DNA of 64,000 nucleotides from Blastocatellia bacterium (GTDB taxonomy: Bacteria; Acidobacteriota; Blastocatellia; Chloracidobacteriales; Chloracidobacteriaceae): positions 1 through 64,000 of the forward strand of contig JAIBAN010000032.1 of NCBI GenBank assembly GCA_019695185.1, read 5' to 3'. Shown here one piece after another: positions 54,676 to 62,615 of this stretch. The first letter of the stretch is position 1. Every line of letters starts with the position of its first letter. Made by a program: the position numbers and the translations under genes. The notes beneath the pieces were generated by a model, which was given only the letters and a program-made list of their open reading frames with translations, ran no database searches and was not told where the DNA came from.

Positions 54676-57600
54676 ATGAAAGTTCTCGCACCGGTCATGA
54701 TGCTCAGGGAATGGCTGCACAAGGGATGGGTCCCCTGTTTGTGCGGCTGCTTGATTGTGGGTATAACGGCCATCACGTTGGGGGGTTGGGGGACCAATCG
54801 GCCCGGCCTCACATATTGGGTGAGAGGGTTGCCCCGGATGGCTCCCAACACCGCCCTCTGGCTTTTCATTTGTGGCTTGGTACTGGTGCTTTTGAGCCAC
54901 CCAGTGCGGCAGCGGATTGCCCCTTTCTGGGTGAAGACCGGAGGGGTGGCGCTGGGTATGGTGGGTGCCTGGGGGATTGGAACCCTGCTGGATCATAGCG
55001 GGTTGACAGGTTGGGGAGCCGTCAATTGGCTGTCCTGGCTGGTGCATCCTGAGTTGCGTTCAGCGATCAAGCTGCCGGTCCTGCAAACCACCCTCGGGGT
55101 TTTGTTTTGTGTCATCGGGTTGAGTGCCTCAGTGTGGCAGAAACAGCGGTCAGGACGGGTCACCCAATTCATGGCGCTGCTGACGTTTTTTCCGCTGACG
55201 GCAATTTTGCTGGCGTACCTTTATCACATTGGCTCGCTTTATGAATCCGGCAAAGGGGACGGCATTGCCATCAACACCACCATCGCATTGCTGGCTCTGG
55301 CAATTGGCTGCCTGACGCTCTATCCCAATGAGGGGTTTCCAGCCTATCTGGTGTTGGACTGCATGTCCGGAAGAATTGCCCGCTGGCTCCTCCCCACGGC
55401 TTTTCTGGTCTATCCTCTGCTGGGCTGGGGCAGACTGCAGGCAGGGCGGTGGGGTTGGTTTGAGCCGGAAACCGGTGTGGCAATTCTGATTACAGTGGTG
55501 CTGACCAGTTTTCTTATCATCGGTTCCTTTTTCATCAAGTTTGTTTACCAGAATGAAAAAAAATTCCAGCAGGGACAAACCGAGTTACAGGACCGGGAAC
55601 TGAAATTCAGGACCCTCTCCATGCTGGCACCGGTCGGCATTTTTCAGACTGACCAGGAAGGAAATTGCCTGTTTGTGAATGAGGCTTGGCAATCCCTGAC
55701 CAGTCTCACCCAGGAGGAGGCACTGGGTAAAGGCTGGGCCAGAGCGCTCCATCCAGAGGACCGGGAAAGAATCATTTCACAATGGGAGGAGGTCAATGCC
55801 ACCAGTCGGGTTTTCAGTTCGGAATACCGTTTCTTGAAAAATGACGGCCAGGTTGTCTGGGTTTCTGGCCGGGCGGAACCCATGTTGAACCAACAGGGGC
55901 AACCCATCGGATACCTGGGCACAGTGACGGATGTTTCGACCCACAAAGCCTATGAGGCCCAACTCCTCCAGGCCAGTGAGGTGGCCGTGGAGGGGAGCCA
56001 AACCAAATCAGCCTTTTTGGCGATGATGAGTCATGAAATCCGAACCCCACTCAATGGTGTCATTGGGTTCACCAACCTGCTTTTGCAAACCCGGTTGACG
56101 GAGGAGCAAATTGAATTTGTTTCCCTGATTCGGAAATCCGGCGAGTCCCTGCTGGTCGTCATCAATGATATTCTGGGGTTTTCCAAGCTGGAGGCCGGAA
56201 AAGTGGAACTGGAGCGGATTGATTTCAACCCCGTCCAGGTGGTTGAAGATACCCTTGATCTGATAGCGGACCGGTTGCACCAAAAACACCTGGAAGCAGG
56301 CTGTGTGATTGGCCCGGATATACCTTGCCAAATCCGGAACGACCCTACCCGGTTGCGGCAAATTCTGCTCAATATCGTTGACAATGCCATCAAATTTACC
56401 GAGCAAGGCGGCTTTACAATAACCCTCCGGGTGGAAGGTTCTCCCGCTGCTGGCCGCCATTTACGGTTTTTGGTCAGCGATACAGGTCTGGGCCTCACTC
56501 CGGAACAACAACAACGACTGTTTCAGCCATTTTCCCAGGCTGATTTGACCACCACCCGAAAATTTGGCGGAACCGGTCTGGGGCTGGCGATTTGTAAACA
56601 ACTGGTGGACCTGATGGGCGGTCAAATCGGGGTCGAAAGCAAACTGGGTGTAGGTGCGTCGTTTTGGTTTCGTTTTCCCCTTGAAACCGAAGTGACTGGA
56701 AGTGAGGTTGGGGCTCCTTTGCCTGCCAAAGAAATCCGGGCAGTGTGTCTGACCGCCAGTCCGTTCGTCCAAACCACCGTCGAATCAACCCTGACCCGCC
56801 TGGGAATGCAAGTCGTCACCAGAAGGTCCATTGTGGAAGGGGTTGACCTGGGTTTGGGGAAAAAGCTCACAAAAGCAGATGTCAGCCTGGTTGTGGTGGA
56901 TTCCCAAATGGTTGATGGAACGGCTGCGGATTTTGTGGATGCCTGGAGGGCGACAACCACTGATACCACCATCCCGCTGGTCTATTTAACCGAGTACACA
57001 CAGCCGGAAAACCCGATTGCGGCACCGGCTTCCCGCCATTTCTCAATAAGAAAGCCGCTCAAACCATCCCAATTGGAAAAAACCGTGCGCCGCGCTTTGG
57101 CACCTGAACCCATTGCCGCCGCAAAACTGCACGGTGCAGAGAACGGTCAGGGCCTTCCCGTCTGGGATAATTCCTGCCGGATCCTGGTGGCAGAAGACAA
57201 CCCTATCAACCAAAAACTCATGCTTACCTATCTGAAACAACTGGGACTTGCAGGAGAGGTAGCGGTCAACGGCAGGGACGCCTATCAGGCATGGGCTTCC
57301 GGCCCCGCCTATGATTTGATTTTAATGGACTGTCAAATGCCGATTCAGGATGGAATTCAAACCACTCAGGCAATCAGAGAACAGGAAGGCCGGGCCGGCA
57401 GTGGCCGCCATATTCCCATTGTGGCCGTGTCGGCCACTGCATTTGGGGAAAACCGGGAACGCTGTCTGGCAGCCGGAATGGATGATTTTTTAGCCAAGCC
57501 AGTCATATTGCAGGATTTGGCTACCTTGTTACAGCGCTGGCTGGTCAAGCCGGCTGCCACCCAGCCCAAACTCCCCCCCCAGGAATCGGCCATTACCAAC

Positions 57601-57957
57601 GGAGCCGAATTCCCTGTGCTGGATTCGCAGGTGCTGGAACAATTCAGTTTGCTGGGTAAAGGTGACTCCAATTTCATCAACCAGCTTTTTTCCATGTTTT
57701 TTGCTGAGGCCCCTCGCTGTCTTGAGGACTTGCGACAAGCCTCCGAAGTTGAAGATGCGGTGGTGGTAAAACAAAAAGCGCATTACCTCAAAGGAATGTC
57801 TGCCAGCCTGGGGTTGTGCCGCCTGAACCATTTCTGCGAACAATTGGAACTGACGGCGGGCGCAAACCAGCAAAAAGATGGAATACTGGTGAAATTGATC
57901 GAAAAAGAAATAACCAGAGTTGAAACCCAACTCAAACCAAAGGGAGGTTCCGGATGA
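54676..57957 (+). CDS. Membrane hybrid histidine kinase (PAS, HisKA, HATPase, two receivers, HPt)
   Basis: 1093 residues from ATG 54676, with AGAGG before it (GTG 54670 possible). About seven to eight membrane helices fill residues 20-290 and form an integral sensor, possibly MASE-like. Then come a PAS domain (about 308-423), the HisKA box [13 protein letters not shown] with His453, and the ATPase with [16 protein letters not shown] and [13 protein letters not shown] receiver-like domain without the usual MDxxMP site (about 690-810) precedes a full receiver ([31 protein letters not shown], about 830-950) and a C-terminal HPt domain with [12 protein letters not shown]. This is a complete BarA-like phosphorelay. 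Its stop overlaps the start of the next gene (ATGA), so the separate response regulator is its likely partner. Confidence 0.93.
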   Translation: MKVLAPVMMLREWLHKGWVPCLCGCLIVGITAITLGGWGTNRPGLTYWVRGLPRMAPNTALWLFICGLVLVLLSHPVRQRIAPFWVKTGGVALGMVGAWGIGTLLDHSGLTGWGAVNWLSWLVHPELRSAIKLPVLQTTLGVLFCVIGLSASVWQKQRSGRVTQFMALLTFFPLTAILLAYLYHIGSLYESGKGDGIAINTTIALLALAIGCLTLYPNEGFPAYLVLDCMSGRIARWLLPTAFLVYPLLGWGRLQAGRWGWFEPETGVAILITVVLTSFLIIGSFFIKFVYQNEKKFQQGQTELQDRELKFRTLSMLAPVGIFQTDQEGNCLFVNEAWQSLTSLTQEEALGKGWARALHPEDRERIISQWEEVNATSRVFSSEYRFLKNDGQVVWVSGRAEPMLNQQGQPIGYLGTVTDVSTHKAYEAQLLQASEVAVEGSQTKSAFLAMMSHEIRTPLNGVIGFTNLLLQTRLTEEQIEFVSLIRKSGESLLVVINDILGFSKLEAGKVELERIDFNPVQVVEDTLDLIADRLHQKHLEAGCVIGPDIPCQIRNDPTRLRQILLNIVDNAIKFTEQGGFTITLRVEGSPAAGRHLRFLVSDTGLGLTPEQQQRLFQPFSQADLTTTRKFGGTGLGLAICKQLVDLMGGQIGVESKLGVGASFWFRFPLETEVTGSEVGAPLPAKEIRAVCLTASPFVQTTVESTLTRLGMQVVTRRSIVEGVDLGLGKKLTKADVSLVVVDSQMVDGTAADFVDAWRATTTDTTIPLVYLTEYTQPENPIAAPASRHFSIRKPLKPSQLEKTVRRALAPEPIAAAKLHGAENGQGLPVWDNSCRILVAEDNPINQKLMLTYLKQLGLAGEVAVNGRDAYQAWASGPAYDLILMDCQMPIQDGIQTTQAIREQEGRAGSGRHIPIVAVSATAFGENRERCLAAGMDDFLAKPVILQDLATLLQRWLVKPAATQPKLPPQESAITNGAEFPVLDSQVLEQFSLLGKGDSNFINQLFSMFFAEAPRCLEDLRQASEVEDAVVVKQKAHYLKGMSASLGLCRLNHFCEQLELTAGANQQKDGILVKLIEKEITRVETQLKPKGGSG

Positions 57958-58511
57958 AGGTCCTTGTGGTGGATGATGAACCGATATCCCGTTGTATCCT
58001 GGTAAAAAGGCTTGAAATCATGGGACATGAGCCAGTTGAGGCAAGCGGTGGGGAAGCGGCATTTCAGCTTTACCTCGACCAGGATTTGCGGGTTATTTTG
58101 TGTGACTGGGAAATGCCTGAGATTGACGGCCTCGCCCTTTGCCGCCGCATCCGGACCCATCCGGGTTCAGGATACCCTTATTTCATTCTGCTCACTGGAG
58201 TTCATACTTCCTCTGCCAAGTTTGATGAAGCAATGAATACCGGGGTGGATGATTTTCTGACCAAGCCTGTGGACCCCCTGATGTTGCAAACCAGAATCCG
58301 GGTAGCCGAACGCATATGTACCTTTCAGACCCGGATTCAAAGCCTGGAACAGCTCCTGCCGTTGTGTATGTATTGTAAAAAATACCGTGACCAGGCTGGC
58401 CATTGGCACCGGATTGAAACCTATCTGGCACAGGAGCACGGAACCGAAGTGTCGCATGGCATTTGCCCTGATTGTCTGCTCCAGGCACGGGCGGAGTTGG
58501 GACTGCAATAA
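57954..58511 (+). CDS. Response regulator with C-terminal Cys/His (SHGICPDC) module
   Basis: 185 residues, translationally coupled to the hybrid kinase. The receiver domain (1-120) has acidic Asp7/Asp8, phosphoacceptor Asp51 in LCDWEMPEIDG and Lys104 in FLTKPVD. The C-terminal 50 residues hold LPLCMYCKKYRDQAGHW and SHGICPDC: Cys138, Cys141, His168, Cys171 and Cys174 could bind a metal ion. This module is found at the end of many bacterial sensors and regulators; its role is not established, though a redox- or metal-responsive output is attractive. There is no DNA-binding or enzymatic output, so it may act by protein contact. Confidence 0.9.
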   Translation: MKVLVVDDEPISRCILVKRLEIMGHEPVEASGGEAAFQLYLDQDLRVILCDWEMPEIDGLALCRRIRTHPGSGYPYFILLTGVHTSSAKFDEAMNTGVDDFLTKPVDPLMLQTRIRVAERICTFQTRIQSLEQLLPLCMYCKKYRDQAGHWHRIETYLAQEHGTEVSHGICPDCLLQARAELGLQ

Positions 58512-58693
58512 AAGCCCCTGGCCCGACCAAGGGTTGAGTAACCACTTCTCCTGCCCAGGCTGAAATGGTTGGGGCCTTGACCCAGGGAGACCCCAGCCGT
58601 AATCAAAGGTTCGGGTTTCAAATCCGGGGTCTTTTTCAGCCTTTTCCCCCAATTTGAACCTTGCCGGTTGTGTTCAAAGCCCAACCACGGAAA

Positions 58694-58714
58694 ACCCGTT
58701 ACCCGTTACCCGCC
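58694..58714. repeat. Heptamer tandem array (ACCCGTT type), three units
   Basis: ACCCGTT, ACCCGTT, ACCCGCC, ten bases beyond the stop of the outer-membrane gene. Confidence 0.75.
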
Positions 58715-58724
58715 CCTCTCAGAT

Positions 58725-60098
58725 TCAATGGTCATGCTGGTTCCCCATCCGGGCTGGTCGGATTCGAAAGAAAAACTTGGAGGAAACCGGATTTTGTCCA
58801 TAGAGGGAATCAAGCACGCCCGGTTTGGAATACCAGGTGAGGTCTCCGCCCACCGCCAGGGAATATTTGGCCGTGTTGCGAATTTCCCTGGAATAGCCCA
58901 GGGTATATCCCCCAATCCGAAACTGTGGATGGTGAACCGTCTGACCGTACCCAAGTTGATGGGCTTCTTCGGGTCGTAACAGGTCTTTTTTGTCCACCAG
59001 TTCCAGCCGGGTATAAACATAGTTCCGGTCCAGAAAATTCAGGGTGGATTCAACCAGATAACTGTTTAACCGAAACACTTCGCCACTGGTACGATGTTCC
59101 TCCCGGTTTCTGCCCCACACCACCGTGGAAGCCCAGTTTCCCCGTGGCAGAGGCCGGTTGTATTGGACTGAAGCCGTGATTCGGCGGGTGTCACCGGCAT
59201 GCAGTCGCTCAGGGTTTTTAAGCAGTCCGTAGGAAACCTGGGCCACCCAGTTTTGGTTGGGTGCATACGAAACCCGCACCGAGCGCGAGTTCCAGGCCCC
59301 GACCTCAATATCCTTGCGCTTTTCATCAGGTTCCTTCCCGTTAAAAACCGACCCTTCCAGGCGAAAACCGCGAAAGGAGGCACCCAGCGTCAAAACCCCC
59401 TGTGAAATATGAGTGGAATCCTGCAAATGGTGACTCAGCGGAGCAGCCGGATTTTCCGCAGCCGAGGCCCGGTGCATAAAAGCAACCGGCCCCAGGGCTG
59501 GTTCTCCCGGCCAGCCCACATACGCAAAAACGGAACCGGATTCCCGCACCGGAACTTCATACAGGGCCGCCAACTCCATCATCACGTCATGCGGATGCTG
59601 GGCATCCACGATGGATTTTCCCCGGTAAACCTCACCGGTTTGAAAAAGTTGAGGGGAACCGGCTCCGGAAAAGGTGAATGGCTCCAGACTGAACATCCCC
59701 CGCAGCGTCAGAGTTCCCCTTCCAATTTGCCGCATGGCCATCGGCATAAACCAGTTTTGGGACTCAAATTTGGTTACGCCGCGCGGGCCACCCTGGTGGT
59801 TGAGGCCCAGTTTCGCCTCGTAATGGTACATGACATGCCAGCCTCCCAGCCGGCCATGCACCATGTTGTTGGGACCTGAAGAGGGCTGCCATGAAGTTCC
59901 AGACCCCATCCGATTCATGAGTGTCATGAACCCGGAGGGCATGGCTTGTGCTTTGTGCGGACCTCCGGGTGCTTCATCCACCACCAGAATTGGTTCAGGT
60001 GCGGTTTTGCCAATGCTTGGGTCGTCCTGAGCCGTCACAACCCCGCCCAAAATCAGCAGCCAAAAGAAAATCAAACAGTAGCGATGTAATGTTTTCAT
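58725..60098 (-). CDS. Predicted outer-membrane beta-barrel protein under a MerR-type promoter
   Basis: 457 residues. The signal peptide is YCLIFFWLLILGGVVTAQ. The mature chain is made of alternating hydrophobic/polar strands ending in aromatic residues (GGWHVMYHYEAKLGLN, FRLEGSVFNGKE, VRVSYAPNQNWVAQVSYGLL, FRIGGYTLGYSREI), the pattern of an outer-membrane barrel, and is rich in His and Met (MPMAMRQ, AQHPHDVMMEL, LSHHLQDSTH, GNQHDH at the end). GGAGG precedes the ATG. I do not recognise a named family, but similar proteins occur near copper and metal efflux genes. The promoter matches MerR/ZntR-type elements, so induction by a metal ion is the best supported guess. It stands alone. Confidence 0.75.
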   Translation of the reverse strand: MKTLHRYCLIFFWLLILGGVVTAQDDPSIGKTAPEPILVVDEAPGGPHKAQAMPSGFMTLMNRMGSGTSWQPSSGPNNMVHGRLGGWHVMYHYEAKLGLNHQGGPRGVTKFESQNWFMPMAMRQIGRGTLTLRGMFSLEPFTFSGAGSPQLFQTGEVYRGKSIVDAQHPHDVMMELAALYEVPVRESGSVFAYVGWPGEPALGPVAFMHRASAAENPAAPLSHHLQDSTHISQGVLTLGASFRGFRLEGSVFNGKEPDEKRKDIEVGAWNSRSVRVSYAPNQNWVAQVSYGLLKNPERLHAGDTRRITASVQYNRPLPRGNWASTVVWGRNREEHRTSGEVFRLNSYLVESTLNFLDRNYVYTRLELVDKKDLLRPEEAHQLGYGQTVHHPQFRIGGYTLGYSREIRNTAKYSLAVGGDLTWYSKPGVLDSLYGQNPVSSKFFFRIRPARMGNQHDH

Positions 60099-60142
60099 AA
60101 CCAGCCTCCAGGGTAAGTATGCGGGCTGTCTGCCCCACTCAG

Positions 60143-60174
60143 AGGCTACACCCTGGAGTTAGGTACGGAGTCAA
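60143..60174 (-). promoter_or_regulatory. MerR/ZntR-type promoter with 20-base spacer
   Basis: On the minus strand: -35 TTGACT, a 20-base spacer beginning CCGTACC and ending CCAGGGTG, then -10 TAGCCT. The over-long spacer and the ACTCC...CAGGGTG pattern closely resemble the E. coli zntA promoter bound by ZntR. It lies 45-76 bases before the start codon of the barrel gene. Confidence 0.78.
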
Positions 60175-60689
60175 GCAGTTTTTTGAGAGAGATTCTGACA
60201 ATCCCTCGGACCACCTGACTCCGGATGTTGGATGGCATCATTTCACAATTGTGGGTTTTTCGGTTTTGGCCCGGCGTTCCCGGCGTGAAGGCAGGCACAG
60301 GGGGTATGGGCCGGAGTCGAAAGGTGAGATTGAGTGGTTGACCCTTTCAAGGGCCGGGATAACCTCACATTGATTGGAACAGAAATACCTGGTGAAGCGG
60401 TTCTCGGTTTGGCAACACATGCCCTGGGGAACACTCTTTGCCCAACCACGGACAGCCTTGACTTTCGGTCCGAGTCTTAATTTGCGCTGGCGGAGCAGGC
60501 ACGGGCAGCCCAGGTGGCTGGCCACCCCAATCCGAAATGACCTGAACCAATTTTTCCTGCTGGTTTTCTCCTCACTCAAGGAAATACGGCCAGGTGTGGA
60601 TTGTACCTTAATCACCTCATACATCAGGTTTGGTATATAGGTTTGTTTCAGATTCCTGTCAAACCCACCATCCTTTTTGGTATAGTTGG
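60175..60689. other. Intergenic spacer, nothing certain
   Basis: About 515 bases beyond the MerR-type promoter without a supported gene. A 128-codon minus-strand frame (60238-60624) contains several cysteines but has no ribosome site or family resemblance. Confidence 0.35.
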
Positions 60690-61487
60690 ATGGTGACCGT
60701 TATTGAAAAGGCTTTGATACAGGAAATGGACCACTTTGGGCTGGATCCGGAGACCGGGGTCCTGACCGCCGAACTGACCCGACGCGGATTGCATGTTACC
60801 CGCTTTCGGGAGAAAGCCCTTCTGCGCGGGCGACTTCACTTGCATCCCACCACTTTTGTTGCCGGCAGTCTCCCCGTCATCCAAAGTACCCTAAAACAAC
60901 TTGGAATCCCGGCCCCCGTGCCGATTGATTACCCTCCGGTGCTGAAACCCTGGCTGCACCGCCGCATCTGGGAAGACACCTTGGGTGAGGTCCGGAACCG
61001 GGTTTATGAAGCTGCGCACGTGGATCCTTTTTTCATCAAACCCAAAGGCAAACTCAAGCGCTTTGAAGGCCGGGTTGTGCATGGTTGGAACGACCTCAGT
61101 GACACCTATTTGGTCAGCCGGTATTGCGAGGTGTATTGCGCTGAACCAGTCAAATGGCGTTCTGAATACAGGGTGTTTGTTTTGCATGGTGAAGTGCTTG
61201 GAATCCGCTTGTATGAGGGAAACCCGGCTTTTCAGGTGAATGAAACCACCGTGTGGGAAGCTGTCCGGACCTTTCACGCCACAGGGGAGAGTCCCGCTGC
61301 CTATGCACTTGATTTTGGGGTGTTGTTGAGCGGGGAAACCGCACTGGTAGAAATGAATGATGCGTTTGCCCTTGGCTCCTACAGGTTGGAGCCAGCTTTG
61401 TATACGGACCTGCTGCTTGCCCGCTGGGCTGAACTGGTGAGTTTGCCACCGCCATCCCCTTCCCTGAAACCGGAACCAGTAATCTGA
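60690..61487 (+). CDS. ATP-grasp protein (DUF4343-like)
   Basis: 265 residues from ATG 60690. The N-terminal half (GLDPETGVLTAELTRRGLHVTRF, GSLPVIQSTLKQLGI) resembles the pre-ATP-grasp region of DUF4343 proteins. The ATP-binding part has PFFIKPKGKLKRFEG, where the Lys pair would contact phosphate, then EYRVFVLHGEVLGIRLYEG. The metal-binding end is YALDFGVLLSGETALVEMNDAFALG (Asp, Glu, Asn). ATP-grasp enzymes ligate a carboxylate to an amine; small stand-alone ones like this often modify peptides or tRNA-like substrates, but no precursor peptide is visible nearby. The ribosome site is weak. Confidence 0.8.
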   Translation: MVTVIEKALIQEMDHFGLDPETGVLTAELTRRGLHVTRFREKALLRGRLHLHPTTFVAGSLPVIQSTLKQLGIPAPVPIDYPPVLKPWLHRRIWEDTLGEVRNRVYEAAHVDPFFIKPKGKLKRFEGRVVHGWNDLSDTYLVSRYCEVYCAEPVKWRSEYRVFVLHGEVLGIRLYEGNPAFQVNETTVWEAVRTFHATGESPAAYALDFGVLLSGETALVEMNDAFALGSYRLEPALYTDLLLARWAELVSLPPPSPSLKPEPVI

Positions 61488-61656
61488 TTAAAACGGCGTT
61501 TTCCCAGGGAAGCAATCCAAATTGCTTGGTTCAGGAAAATCCAATTACCTGCGGGTTGAACGCGGCACAACAGGTTTGCTGACGCTCCCTCTGGTGGGTT
61601 CCGAGGGGAGTTGGAATGCTCTTTCGGTACCTGTGAGAGATTCGGTTGCCGCTGCT

Positions 61657-61929
61657 TCAAGATTGATCAAACCGTTTGGCCGAACGTTCCCGTGCCTTGG
61701 CAGCCTCGGTTTCCCGGTCCCGCGGCGGACTGGTGGTGGTCAGTGAATCCAGCAGGATGCGGGAAACAGCCGCAATTTCGTCCACCGCCTTTTGAAAAGC
61801 GGCTTCGTTCGTTTTTGCGGGCTGGTTAAAGCCACTCACCTTGCGCACATACTGGAGTGCCGCCGCGCGGATTTCTGCTTCGGTAACCGGCGGCTCAAAA
61901 TTAAACAGGGGTTTTATGTTGCGACACAC
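61657..61929 (-). CDS. DUF2277 family protein
   Basis: 90 residues, the normal length. It starts at a GTG six bases after AAGGAG and opens MCRNIKPLFNFEPP, the near-invariant beginning of DUF2277, continuing RAAALQYVRKVSGF, NEAAFQKAVDEIAAVSRILLDSL and PPRDRETEAAKARERSAKRF. A small, conserved cytoplasmic protein of unknown function, perhaps nucleic-acid binding given its basic tail. It lies 37 bases beyond the end of the truncated gene on the same strand. Confidence 0.92.
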   Translation of the reverse strand: MCRNIKPLFNFEPPVTEAEIRAAALQYVRKVSGFNQPAKTNEAAFQKAVDEIAAVSRILLDSLTTTSPPRDRETEAAKARERSAKRFDQS

Positions 61930-61966
61930 AAATGGCTCCTTGCCTGGCGAAAATGGAGTTTACCTT

Positions 61967-62615
61967 TCAGTCTTTAGCTTGCCCTGAAAGACAAAGCAAA
62001 GACAAGCCCCTGCTTGTACTCGGAACCGTTTTTTGCGGCAGCGAAAAAACCTGCCGCCGGAATGGGTTTCGTCTGCATTGATCTTCATTCAACCGAAGCC
62101 AGAACCTATGACGAAACCCAGCCACGGCCCGACTGTATGTGGGAGTGGAGGGAAAATTGTGGCAGATGTCGCCAATCTGCTGGGCTAGTTTTGCCTCAAT
62201 GCACTTTTCAAGTTCTGGTTCGGCGGTGTTCACCTCATCCCGAATCCTCTCCAGGCTGCGTTTGGTTGCGTCAATGAACGGATAGCGGTCATAGAGTGTG
62301 GCCAGGTCCACCCGGTCAAGCCACTCGGCGATTGCTGCCAGGGCCTCTTCGCTTGATGGATGTCGTGCATAGGCGACAGTGACCGCATCCTGCTTGAACG
62401 AAGTGAAGTAGTCACAACCATCCGGCAGGTCAAAGCAGTTGATGCGGCATGCCCGCTGATTCTTTCCAACCGTGCAATGCCAATGAACACCGGCCCCTTC
62501 AACGGTTGGTGATTGGTCCGTGAAACGCCGCACCAGCTTGCGGTGGAAATCACGTGCAATGTCTTCTTCCGGATAGTTCATCAAAAATTCGGCGTGGAAA
62601 CCTCGGGCTTCAGGC
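61967..62615 (-). pseudogene. Conserved-looking gene truncated at its 5' end by an IS
   Basis: The open frame continues straight out of the insertion sequence at 62616, so the native start is missing; an internal ATG at 62581 (MNYPEEDIARDF) cannot be excluded as a start. The middle looks genuinely coding: HRKLVRRFTDQSPTVEGAG, then VHWHCTVGKNQRACRINCFDL, EEALAAIAEWLDRVDLATLYDRYPF. After about 62,180 the sequence turns basic and low in coding character, so the 3' end may be frameshifted as well. I do not recognise the family. The four cysteines and two histidines in HWHCTVGKNQRACRINC suggest a possible metal site. Confidence 0.55.

Noticed and set aside
60238-60624. 128-codon minus-strand frame with several cysteines
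   Set aside because: No ribosome site, no signal or domain, irregular composition; not enough support to call a gene.
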